A stretch of 64,000 nucleotides of DNA, taken from NCBI GenBank assembly GCA_049273695.1, contig JBASRE010000048.1:124001-188000 (forward strand), in the 5' to 3' direction. Numbering within the stretch: position 1 is the first letter of the stretch; every line of letters starts with the position of its first letter. Of the stretch, positions 18,150-25,795 are shown piece by piece. The position numbers and the translations under genes are program-made. This DNA comes from UBA11740 sp049273695. GTDB lineage: Bacteria; Acidobacteriota; Blastocatellia; Pyrinomonadales; Pyrinomonadaceae. The notes beneath the pieces are model-generated. The model saw only the letters and a list, made by a program, of their open reading frames with translations. It had not been told where the DNA came from and did no database searches.

Positions 18150-18483
18150 TTACGAGAGTGCCAGAAAGGATGCGTGTTCATCTGCGGCGAATCCCTCAAT
18201 CGCGACGAAGTGTCTTCGCAAGCAATGTTCGACGTCCGAAGTAGAACAATTGCCCCAATCGCACCCACACAACTTTGGGAGGATAGCCGAAGACAAAACT
18301 GCGTTGATGCATGTCCGAATCCTTCGAACAAATGATTAGGCCGTTGTCTGCAGCGTATTTCCAAACCAATGGGTCATCCGCGGCTTTCAGCCCAACGTCG
18401 CGAACATGAATCGAATCGGGAAAGAGATCGTTAAGTAACCGAACGAGCTGCGGGGATAGATTCTCGTCAAAGAGCAGCTTCAT
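18150..18483 (-). pseudogene. DUF5615 PIN-like toxin, frameshifted
   Basis: The first 75 residues match DUF5615 (MKLLFDENLSPQLVRLLNDL, VGLKAADDPLVWKYAADNG, CSKDSDMHQRSFVFGYPPKVVWVRLG). At the GGGG run on the coding strand (plus 18253-18256) the frame leaves the family pattern and ends early at 18196. Removing one G restores GNCSTSDVEHCLRRHFVAI and a stop at 18150, giving the usual length of about 110 aa. So the gene carries a +1 frameshift, either real decay or a sequencing error. It overlaps the upstream DUF433 gene by 4 bp, as in functional pairs. DUF5615 proteins are predicted Mut7-C-type RNases. Confidence 0.8.
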
Positions 18484-18707
18484 GCGGCCGGCACAGTGAT
18501 TAGTTTTCGTTCGCGATCAGCCGCAAAAGCAATGCAGGCCTTAAGGTCGTCGCGCGTGAGGTCTGGGAAGTCTGCGAGGATTTGATCCTCCGTCATATCG
18601 GAAGCCAGATATTCTAAGACCTCATAGACGGTGATTCGCAGACCGCGGACACAAGGCTTGCGGCCCCGTTTGTTCGGGTCGATGGTGATGTAATCCCGAT
18701 AATCCAT
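18480..18707 (-). CDS. DUF433 antitoxin-like protein
   Basis: 75 aa. Typical DUF433 (VapB-like) features: YITIDPNKRGRKPCVRGLRITVYEVLEYLAS followed by MTEDQILADFPDLTRDDLKACIAFAADRE, a small HTH-type DNA-binding protein. It is followed with 4-bp overlap by the DUF5615 gene, the common order for this toxin-antitoxin type. It should bind its own promoter and neutralise the RNase partner, although the partner is frameshifted here. Confidence 0.88.
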   Translation of the reverse strand: MDYRDYITIDPNKRGRKPCVRGLRITVYEVLEYLASDMTEDQILADFPDLTRDDLKACIAFAADRERKLITVPAA

Positions 18708-18768
18708 GTGCTGAGATTATGGCCGATCAATTATTCGGGTCAAGAGCACGAGAGGCGTACCATCTGAT

Positions 18769-19164
18769 CTAGGCCGATACGCGTGCAGTTGGGTTGCGCC
18801 TTAGCCTCCGCGCGATGCGAAACGCCAACACGCAGGCGATCGCGCTGCCAGGCAACACGACTGCACAAGTTACGACGGCGAGTCCCTTGACGGCCTCAGG
18901 TGGTGCGAAAGTTGGATCCTGTGTCGCCCCCGGCAAGTACGGAGGTATCGCATTGAGGTTGAAAAAGAACCACGCCGCAGCGTAGCTCAACACGAACGCC
19001 GCCAGCGCTGCGTAAGTCAGCACCGCACGGTAGCGCATGGTGCTTCGCTGAAGGAACTCTGCCGCCAGCCAGCCAGCTATCGCCGGCGGAACCCAGAAAC
19101 CGACAAGGACGATGAGGCTCGGGAGTCGATCAGGAATCAGGAGTGCTAAAGCGATTGAGTTCAT
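18769..19164 (-). CDS. Small integral membrane protein, unknown
   Basis: 131 aa with three to four hydrophobic segments: around residues 3-30, 47-68 (AVLTYAALAAFVLSYAAAWFFF) and 92-116 (AVVTCAVVLPGSAIACVLAF), ending in a basic tail RIARRLRRN. No family recognised. It lies between a toxin-antitoxin pair and another orphan membrane gene; the block looks like accessory DNA. Confidence 0.65.
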   Translation of the reverse strand: MNSIALALLIPDRLPSLIVLVGFWVPPAIAGWLAAEFLQRSTMRYRAVLTYAALAAFVLSYAAAWFFFNLNAIPPYLPGATQDPTFAPPEAVKGLAVVTCAVVLPGSAIACVLAFRIARRLRRNPTARVSA

Positions 19165-19223
19165 TATGAAGCCTCCGAAGTGGGACGACCTGACGATTGG
19201 TTACGGGCGGCGCGTTTTTCAAG

Positions 19224-19457
19224 TTACTGCGTTTCGTCGTCAGAGTCGCGCGTTCGGCCAGCGAACACCGCGTGATCAAGGAATGTGAGCAAGAAACCGA
19301 AGACTAATCCTTGAAGAGCGGCCATAAAGAAGTTCCCTGACAAACCAGAAAACACGATTTCCACGAGGAGCATGATTCCGATGGCTATTGGACATTCGAC
19401 GCACAGACGTTTCCAAAAGGACAAGTCCTGCCAAAGATGAATCAAACCTCTGCCCAT
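19224..19457 (-). CDS. Small two-helix membrane protein, unknown
   Basis: 77 aa. Two hydrophobic helices (about 24-38, IAIGIMLLVEIVF, and 42-64, FFMAALQGLVFGFLLTFLDHAVF) and an acidic C-terminus (TRDSDDETQ). Not recognised. A GGGCGGCGCG stretch just upstream of the preceding small gene resembles boundary sequences at 37.2 and 38.0 kb. Confidence 0.6.
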   Translation of the reverse strand: MGRGLIHLWQDLSFWKRLCVECPIAIGIMLLVEIVFSGLSGNFFMAALQGLVFGFLLTFLDHAVFAGRTRDSDDETQ

Positions 19458-19556
19458 CGCATCACGTCTTGCGCAGGCTCATACTATCCGTACTTGGCTT
19501 GATAATACTCCTTCTTCCGCATTATCTTCGCCCGTCCTGCTAATATCACTGAACCC

Positions 19557-20360
19557 ATGCTACTGGTAATCGACATTGGTAACACGAACACGTCGCTGGG
19601 CGTGTTTGACGGCGAGAACCTTCTGACGCATTGGCGTCTGACGACCGCGCGTTCGCGCACGGTTGATGAGTGGGGTGTGCACGCGCGAAATCTTTTTGCG
19701 CTCGGCGATCTGGATTTCAAATCAATTAGCGGGATAGCGATTGCTTCGGTCGTGCCGCCGGTTAACTTCACTTTGAAGCGGATGGCCGAAACTTACTTTC
19801 ATCTGACGCCGATGTTCATCGACGACACGATCGATACAGGCGTTCCGATTCTCTACGAGCCGCCGTCAGACGTCGGCGCCGATCGAATCGTCGATGCCGT
19901 CGCAGCCATTCACAAATACGGCAAGCCCTGTATTGTCGTGGATTTCGGCACGGCAACCACTTTCGATGCGATCAATGCAAACGGGGAGTACCTTGGCGGC
20001 GTCATCACGCCGGGCATCACGATTTCTTCCGACGCTTTATTTGAGCGCGCCGCGAAGTTGCCGCGTGTCGAAATTAAACGTCCACAGAAAGTAATCGGTT
20101 CAGCGACTGTCGAAGCGATGCAATCCGGCCTTTATCACGGTTACGTTGGCCTCGTCGATGGCATTCTGAAAAAGATGATTGACGAATTGGGCCGTTCGCC
20201 GCGGGTGATTGCGACCGGTGGCCTCGCGCCGTTAATTGCGCGCGGCTCAAAGTTCATTCAGGAAGTTGACGAGACATTGACGCTGGAAGGCTTGAGGTTG
20301 GTTTATGAACGGGCAGCGAGTCCAAAGTCCAAAGCCCAAAGTCCAAAGTCCGCAGAGTAA
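19557..20360 (+). CDS. coaX: Type III pantothenate kinase
   Basis: 267 aa. Phosphorylates pantothenate with ATP, the first step of coenzyme A synthesis, using a monovalent cation. Motifs: DIGNTNTSLGVFD (phosphate 1), WRLTTARSRTVDEW, GADRIVDAVAA, VVDFGTATTFDAI (phosphate 2), GGVITPGITIS and VIATGGLAPLIA. The last 15 residues (SPKSKAQSPKSAE) are encoded by a heptamer array and are not part of the conserved fold. birA and coaX are often fused or adjacent; here they are about 5 kb apart. Confidence 0.95.
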   Translation: MLLVIDIGNTNTSLGVFDGENLLTHWRLTTARSRTVDEWGVHARNLFALGDLDFKSISGIAIASVVPPVNFTLKRMAETYFHLTPMFIDDTIDTGVPILYEPPSDVGADRIVDAVAAIHKYGKPCIVVDFGTATTFDAINANGEYLGGVITPGITISSDALFERAAKLPRVEIKRPQKVIGSATVEAMQSGLYHGYVGLVDGILKKMIDELGRSPRVIATGGLAPLIARGSKFIQEVDETLTLEGLRLVYERAASPKSKAQSPKSAE

Positions 20361-20407
20361 CGGCTTCGCTTTCGACCTTGGACGTTGGACATTGGACATT
20401 AGACCTT
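20319..20407. repeat. Paired heptamer arrays (CCAAAGT / CATTGGA units)
   Basis: 20319-20351 is a 7-bp-period array (CCAAAGT, CCAAAGC) that encodes the coaX C-terminus. 20374-20407 is a second array in the complementary sense (CCTTGGA, CGTTGGA, CATTGGA) running to the start of the next gene. The two arms can pair across the coaX stop. Confidence 0.8.
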
Positions 20408-21119
20408 GAACTACTTTTCCTACTTCTCAGAAATCGAAGACACTTTCATTCGCCGCCGCGGCAAGCACTTGATGCTTAGCCCAATCGACTGGGCTTTGAT
20501 CGAAAGCTGGAAAGAACGCGGCGTGCCGCTGCACGTCGCGGTGCGCGGCATCGAACACTCTTTCGATTCGTACGAGTCAAAGAAGCACAAGCGCACCGTC
20601 AAAACACTTCTGTACTGTCAGGAAGAGGTCGAGGCGCAGTACGCAGAATGGCTTGAATCCAGGGTAGGCAGCCACGAACCTGCCGACGAGACGTCCGCGC
20701 TCCCAGCGGACACGTCCCCGTTTTCGCGCGACGCGATCCTCGATCACCTCACCCGATCGCTCGACGAAGTCCGTCAGCTTGCGCAAGATCGAAAACAGGA
20801 AGACTCGTTTGGCGAAGCATTAACTCGCGCGGTGGCTTTGTTGACTGAGATCCGCGACGACTATTCGAGCAGCGCAAGTCCCAACACGCGCAAGCTGGAA
20901 GAATCTTTAACGGGGATCGATCGTTTGCTCGATGACTCGATTCGCGCCGTCGTCAAGGAGACTGAATTCGCCTCGATTCTTTCTGAGATCGATTCGCAGA
21001 TAAAGCCTTACAAACGCCACATGGACAAGCCTACGTTTGAGCAAACGCGGGACAATCTTTTGCGCAAACGCCTGCGCGACCACTTTGGCGTCCCGCGGTT
21101 GAGTCTCTTTTATCTCTAG
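20406..21119 (+). CDS. Conserved hypothetical protein, helical
   Basis: 237 aa, starting with TTG at 20406 at the edge of a heptamer array; the conserved-looking start NYFSYFSEIEDTFIRRRGKHLMLSPIDWALIESW supports this start. Residues 25-65 look like a folded HTH-like unit, followed by a Pro/Ala linker (about 95-110) and a helical C-terminal half. No known function. It follows coaX with 45 bp and is probably in the same transcript. Confidence 0.7.
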   Translation: MNYFSYFSEIEDTFIRRRGKHLMLSPIDWALIESWKERGVPLHVAVRGIEHSFDSYESKKHKRTVKTLLYCQEEVEAQYAEWLESRVGSHEPADETSALPADTSPFSRDAILDHLTRSLDEVRQLAQDRKQEDSFGEALTRAVALLTEIRDDYSSSASPNTRKLEESLTGIDRLLDDSIRAVVKETEFASILSEIDSQIKPYKRHMDKPTFEQTRDNLLRKRLRDHFGVPRLSLFYL

Positions 21120-21196
21120 TCCGTCGCCATCACGGGAAAACTCTTGAGTGCCGGCCGGAAACGGAGTATCGTTCGCGCGCTTTAGATCGTCCGAGC

Positions 21197-21273
21197 CCCG
21201 AGAAGTCGGGATAGCGGCGGTTGAACTTCCAAGGGAAACATTTTCCCAACTCCCGCTATCCCGATAGCTCGGG
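21197..21273. repeat. Palindromic CCCGAG...GGGATAGCGG element
   Basis: Left arm CCCGAGAAGTCGGGATAGCG (21197-21216) and right arm CGCTATCCCGATAGCTCGGG (21254-21273) form a long hairpin with a further small hairpin (GGGAAACATTTTCCC) inside. It sits in the gap before the gluzincin gene, whose Shine-Dalgarno AGGAGA is at 21295-21300. Confidence 0.7.
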
Positions 21274-21308
21274 ATTCTGACAAAAGCTGTCCTCAGGAGA
21301 AGACCCTC

Positions 21309-23162
21309 TTGGCTTACACCCCAAATGACGAGGCGCCTGCCGAGCGTCCATTGAAAGCCTACGCATTCGACCCGTCACAGGGACGCAACCTCGGCAATTA
21401 CATGACGGTCAACGTTCGCAACGAGGCGGCCGGTGATCCGCCGACGGTCTTATTGCCGGGGCCGGTCGGCAAGTACCTGGCGGTGATCGATTACGACGCT
21501 AGTAACAACGTCTATTACGAGCCCGTTGATCTCGACGATCCGGCGTTGTTGTTGCGTGGCGGTCTCGATCCAAGCGAATCGGATCCACGCTTTCATCAAC
21601 AGATGGTTTACGCGGTTGCCAGTGAAACCATTCGCCGTTTCGAACTCGCGTTGGGACGCCGGATACGTTGGGGCTTTCGCGGCGGAAGGAAAGACGATCC
21701 GTTTCGCGGCAAGTTGCGCATCCTGCCGCACGCGATGCAGGAAGCGAATGCGTATTACGATCGCGATCTGCGCGCGCTCGTTTTTGGTTACTTTCCGGCT
21801 TCGGAAACCGATCCGGGCACGAACCTTCCGGGGCAGACTGTCTTCACATGTCTGTCGCACGACATCATCGCGCACGAAACGGCGCACGCCTTGATTGACG
21901 GTCAGCGCGAGTTCTTTCTCGAACCGACCGGGCCCGACACGCCGGCCTTTCACGAAGGCTTTGCCGACATCATCGCGCTGTTCCAGCACTTCAGTTACAA
22001 AGAAGCACTTTTGGAAGTCATTCAGAAGTTGGGCGGACAGATTTATCGAAGCCGTATCGGCCCGAATGTGCAGCCCGAAGGCGGACGTCCGGTGATTCAG
22101 GACGAGTTGTCGAAATCAAATCCGCTGGTTGAATTGGCGCAGCAATTTGGCGAGGCGCTCGGCACGCGCGCGGCCCTGCGACAAGCTCTCGGTACGCCGC
22201 CGAATTCGGACGCGCTAAAGACTCTGTTCGAGTCACACGATCGCGGCGCGATCCTCGTCGCGGCGGTATTCGATGCGTACTTTACGATCTACATGCGGCG
22301 GACGCGCGACCTGATGCGCATCGCGCAAAGCTCCGGCTCAGCCACGACTCCGGGAAACCTGCATCACGATTTAGCGAATCGTCTGGCGGGTGAAGCGGCT
22401 AAAGCAGCGCAGCACTTCGCGAACATTTGCATTCGCGCGCTCGACTACTGTCCGCCGATCGACATTAATTTCGGCGACTTTCTGCGCGCGATGATTACCG
22501 CGGATTACGACCTCGTGCCCGGTGACCGCCACGGCTACCGCGAGGCGCTGATCGAGGCGTTTCGCTTGCGCGGAATTTGTCCGTCGGGCGTCACGTCCTA
22601 TGCCGAAGAATCGCTGCGCTGGTGCGGGCCCGAGGTGATGAAGGGCATTACGCCCGCGCTCTGCTCCGGCTTGCAATTCAATATTCCGAATCCCACGACG
22701 CCTCAACAGCAACGACACAATGCCAGAACGTTGAGTCGCTTCGGGAAAGCCAATGCAAAAGCTCTCGGGCTGAATCCGAATAAGCCAGTCCAGGCATTCT
22801 CGTTCCACGCGATCCACCGGGTGGCCCCGGACGGCGGCTTGAAGGTTGAAATGATCGCCGAGCTAATGCAGCAGATGGACGTAGCGCTCGACCCGGACGA
22901 CAAGGATTCGGACGTTTTCACGTTTCGTGGCGGCACGACCGTGATTCTCACCGACAAAGGCGAAGTGCGCTACGCCATTCAAAAGAACCTCGGGGAAGAC
23001 AAGAAGGACAACCGGCGTTTGAAGCGTCAGCGCGACTACTATCAAAATTCAATGGCGAGCATGGCGATGGCGGCCTATGACTCCGCAGAGATGCAAAATT
23101 TCCTTCCACGCCGCGGGCGAAAGCGGTCGATGAATTTCAGCATGGTCCACAGGGGGTACTGA
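21309..23162 (+). CDS. Gluzincin-type zinc metalloprotease
   Basis: 617 aa. TTG start at 21309 supported by AGGAGA 8 bp upstream. The zinc motif HETAH lies near residue 193 (SHDIIAHETAHALIDG), with EGFAD about 30 residues later supplying the third ligand; this HExxH...ExxxD layout is that of gluzincins such as thermolysin-like enzymes. No signal peptide is seen, so it is probably cytoplasmic. The region beyond residue 340 is not recognised. The next gene begins 3 bp after the stop, so the protease and the MBL protein form a tight pair. Confidence 0.78.
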   Translation: MAYTPNDEAPAERPLKAYAFDPSQGRNLGNYMTVNVRNEAAGDPPTVLLPGPVGKYLAVIDYDASNNVYYEPVDLDDPALLLRGGLDPSESDPRFHQQMVYAVASETIRRFELALGRRIRWGFRGGRKDDPFRGKLRILPHAMQEANAYYDRDLRALVFGYFPASETDPGTNLPGQTVFTCLSHDIIAHETAHALIDGQREFFLEPTGPDTPAFHEGFADIIALFQHFSYKEALLEVIQKLGGQIYRSRIGPNVQPEGGRPVIQDELSKSNPLVELAQQFGEALGTRAALRQALGTPPNSDALKTLFESHDRGAILVAAVFDAYFTIYMRRTRDLMRIAQSSGSATTPGNLHHDLANRLAGEAAKAAQHFANICIRALDYCPPIDINFGDFLRAMITADYDLVPGDRHGYREALIEAFRLRGICPSGVTSYAEESLRWCGPEVMKGITPALCSGLQFNIPNPTTPQQQRHNARTLSRFGKANAKALGLNPNKPVQAFSFHAIHRVAPDGGLKVEMIAELMQQMDVALDPDDKDSDVFTFRGGTTVILTDKGEVRYAIQKNLGEDKKDNRRLKRQRDYYQNSMASMAMAAYDSAEMQNFLPRRGRKRSMNFSMVHRGY

Positions 23163-23165
23163 GAA

Positions 23166-24482
23166 GTGGCGAAAAAAAAGAAAACCAGGGAGCCGGCTAA
23201 GACCATTGCCTTTGGCAAGAACACGATCCGCGTGCGGATGTACCGGGTTGGTTTTGGAGATTGCTTTCTGCTTTCGTTGCCGGTCGCAGACGCCGATGCC
23301 AACGGCGACACACATCGGCACGTGCTGATCGATTGCGGAGTACATTTCAAGGGCGATTTGAAGATGATGGATCGCGCCGTCGATCACATCGCCGAAACGA
23401 CAAAGCGAAAGCTCGCGATTGTGATCGCGACACACTCGCATCAGGACCACATCTCAGGCTTCAGCAATGAGTTTTCCAGCTTTGAAATCGGCGAAGTGTG
23501 GATGCCCTGGTGCGAAGACCTCCGCGACAAACAGGCGGTGAAGCTCCAGAAGAAGCATGTAGCTCTGACCGAGCGGCTGCGGCTGCACTTCGACGCTGAG
23601 GCGCGGCGCGCGCCCGTGAACAAAACGCGAGCCGCGGCCATGGCTGCGGTGGCAAATCTGGTGCAGAACAAGACGGCAATGACGCTCCTGCGCGCAGGCT
23701 TCAACGTCAATGCACAAGTCCGCTATCTGAACGCCAGTGACTTTCTGAGAAACGCCGGCGGTATTACCGGATTGTCGGTCAATATTTTGGGACCGCCGCG
23801 TGATGAAAAGTTTCTCGCGAAGATGGATCCGCCGGCGGGCCAGAGTTATCTGCGCATGGATGGCGGCCAATCGAATCGAATGGACGCCGTGCAACCGTTC
23901 GCCGGCCGGTGGCGATTGAAGCCTACCGACCCCGCGTTCAACGACAAGAGACTCTCGCACCTTAAACTTTCAGACGAGGAAGCTAAGAAGCTTCAAAAAG
24001 AGTTGGGGTCCCCGTCGCTGAACTCTCTCGCATTTGCGTTGGATCAAGCGAAGAACAACACAAGCCTCGTCACACTTTTTACTTTTCGCGGCCAGCAACT
24101 GCTTTTTCCGGGCGATGCACAATGGGGGAACTGGAAGTTCTGGCTCGACAAGGACGACGCCGAGGCGATCCTATCCGGCGTTACGTTTTTCAAAATTGCG
24201 CATCACGGCAGTCACAATGCCACGCCGCGCGACGCACTTGAGAAGATGTCCAAGGGCAAGTTCGCCGCGATGGTTTCCACGCAGAATGTGCCTTGGGATT
24301 CCATTCCGCGGATGCCTTTGATGGATCGACTGGGCGAGATGACAATGAACCGCGTCGTCCGCAGCGACTCGCTGAAACTGGCCGGCACGAGCGGCGCGCC
24401 GAAGGGGCCGGAGCTGGCTGAGGTGCCGAAGGGATTTGTGCAGGGCGAGTTTTGGTACGACTATTTGGTTAAGCTGAAATAG
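23166..24482 (+). CDS. MBL-fold metallohydrolase, ComEC-C-terminal-like
   Basis: 438 aa, GTG start, with a Lys-rich beginning. The metal-binding motif THSHQDHISGF is near residue 90; the second half has TLFTFRGQQLLFPGDAQWGNW and FKIAHHGSHNATP, both typical of the soluble MBL domains related to the C-terminus of ComEC. Cytoplasmic, no signal peptide. Predicted to hydrolyse phosphoester or nucleic acid substrates, but this is only by family. Coupled to the upstream zinc protease; such pairs look like dedicated two-component accessory modules. Confidence 0.8.
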   Translation: MAKKKKTREPAKTIAFGKNTIRVRMYRVGFGDCFLLSLPVADADANGDTHRHVLIDCGVHFKGDLKMMDRAVDHIAETTKRKLAIVIATHSHQDHISGFSNEFSSFEIGEVWMPWCEDLRDKQAVKLQKKHVALTERLRLHFDAEARRAPVNKTRAAAMAAVANLVQNKTAMTLLRAGFNVNAQVRYLNASDFLRNAGGITGLSVNILGPPRDEKFLAKMDPPAGQSYLRMDGGQSNRMDAVQPFAGRWRLKPTDPAFNDKRLSHLKLSDEEAKKLQKELGSPSLNSLAFALDQAKNNTSLVTLFTFRGQQLLFPGDAQWGNWKFWLDKDDAEAILSGVTFFKIAHHGSHNATPRDALEKMSKGKFAAMVSTQNVPWDSIPRMPLMDRLGEMTMNRVVRSDSLKLAGTSGAPKGPELAEVPKGFVQGEFWYDYLVKLK

Positions 24483-24494
24483 CGGCGCGTCCGA

Positions 24495-25787
24495 ATGGAG
24501 CAGAGAAACGCAACCGATGAAACCTTCGAAGTTGTCATCGAAAGAATTCTTCCGGGTGGACTGGGCCTCGCCCACGCCAACAGCCGGACGGTTATGGTTG
24601 CGCTCGTTGCGCCGGGCGATCGCGTGCGGGTGCGCGTCGATCGGGTAAAGGGAAACGTCGCCTTTGCTTCAATCATCGAAGTTCTTGAGCCCGCGCCCGT
24701 TCGTGTCGAGCCGCCTTGCCCTTACTTCGGCCGCTGTGGCGGCTGTAACTTCCAACAGTTAAGCTACGCGGCACAACTTGCCGCGAAAATCGAAATCATC
24801 CGTGATTGTCTGCGGCGTCTCGGTGGTATCGAAGACATTCCGGGATTTGAAATCACCCCAGCGCCGAACGAGTGGCACTATCGCGCGCGCGCACAGTGGC
24901 AATACGCTTCGGTTCGCCGGTGGCTTGGGTATTTTGAAGCGAACTCGCGTGACGTGTGTGACGTTGCCGAGTGTGCCGTGCTCGTGCCCGAGCTTCAGCA
25001 CAAACTCGAAGGGTTGCGCGAGCAGATGACGCAAGGCGAGTTGCCTGACGACGCGCGCTACTTTCGCGCGGTCGTTGGTGACGAAAGCGTTTCGGTTGCG
25101 GCTGACGTCAGCGGACGGGGCGCCGGCGTGGCCGACATCACCCGCACCATTCGCGGCGAGCGTTATCACCTGAACGCGAACAGTTTCTTTCAGACGAACC
25201 TCGATCTCGTGCCCGCTCTGATCGACTCAGCGTTGGGAGACGTGCGAGGCGAAACGGCAGTTGAACTCTATTCGGGCGTTGGGTTGTTCACTGTGCCACT
25301 CGCGCGTCGATTCACGAACGTGATCGCGGTGGAAGACGACTCCGCGGCGAGTGAGTTCGCGCGCCGCAACCTTACCGATGCGGGTTTGAGCAATACGGAG
25401 GTGGTTAATGAGGATGTGGCCGATTGGCTGGAGAATTTGGAGTGCGGCGGCAAAGCGCAGCGGCGACGGCGCTTTGGATCGGTTGAACAGTCTGTTAACG
25501 ACGACCCGATCCAAAGCGCCGTAGAGGCCGGCGCACTCCAAAAAGCCGCACTCCAAATAGACTTCTTTCTGCTCGATCCGCCACGCACCGGCGCTGAGTC
25601 GCGCGTCATCTCGGGCATTGTCCGGTTGAAACCGAAGCGCATCTGCTACGTCTCCTGCGATCCGGCCACGCTCGCGCGCGACTTGAAGAAGCTAATCGCC
25701 GGCGGCTACTCGATTGGTTCGATTCAGGCTTTCGACATGTTTCCGCAGACGCATCACGTCGAGACTGTTGTTCACCTCACTGGTTGA
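24495..25787 (+). CDS. rlmD: 23S rRNA (uracil-5-)-methyltransferase, RlmD/TrmA family, with repeat insertion
   Basis: 430 aa. Transfers methyl from S-adenosylmethionine to C5 of a uridine in 23S rRNA (or tRNA). A TRAM domain opens the protein (ILPGGLGLAHAN), then an iron-sulfur Cys set C75, C81, C84 in CPYFGRCGGCNF, the ELYSGVGLFTVPLA SAM loop, DPPRTG, and CYVSCDPATLARD with the nucleophile at about C388. Residues about 315-351 are an in-frame insertion encoded by a palindromic repeat (25435-25558), placed between WLENLE and FFLLDPPRTG. No stop is introduced, so a full protein can be made. Whether it is RlmD or RlmC/TrmA-like is not certain. Confidence 0.88.
   Translation: MEQRNATDETFEVVIERILPGGLGLAHANSRTVMVALVAPGDRVRVRVDRVKGNVAFASIIEVLEPAPVRVEPPCPYFGRCGGCNFQQLSYAAQLAAKIEIIRDCLRRLGGIEDIPGFEITPAPNEWHYRARAQWQYASVRRWLGYFEANSRDVCDVAECAVLVPELQHKLEGLREQMTQGELPDDARYFRAVVGDESVSVAADVSGRGAGVADITRTIRGERYHLNANSFFQTNLDLVPALIDSALGDVRGETAVELYSGVGLFTVPLARRFTNVIAVEDDSAASEFARRNLTDAGLSNTEVVNEDVADWLENLECGGKAQRRRRFGSVEQSVNDDPIQSAVEAGALQKAALQIDFFLLDPPRTGAESRVISGIVRLKPKRICYVSCDPATLARDLKKLIAGGYSIGSIQAFDMFPQTHHVETVVHLTG
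25435..25558. repeat. Palindromic element Pal-1 inside the rlmD-like gene
   Basis: ATTTGGAGTGCGGC (25435-25448) is the perfect reverse complement of GCCGCACTCCAAAT (25545-25558). Inside it GGCGCTTTGGATCGG (25468-25482) pairs perfectly with CCGATCCAAAGCGCC (25506-25520). The 124-bp unit is translated in frame. It is related to 13737-13951. Confidence 0.92.
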
Positions 25788-25795
25788 GGACGTCC

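Noticed and set aside
18047..18364. Minus-strand frame of 105 aa
   Set aside because: It overlaps the DUF5615 gene in a frame that matches neither the normal nor the restored family sequence.
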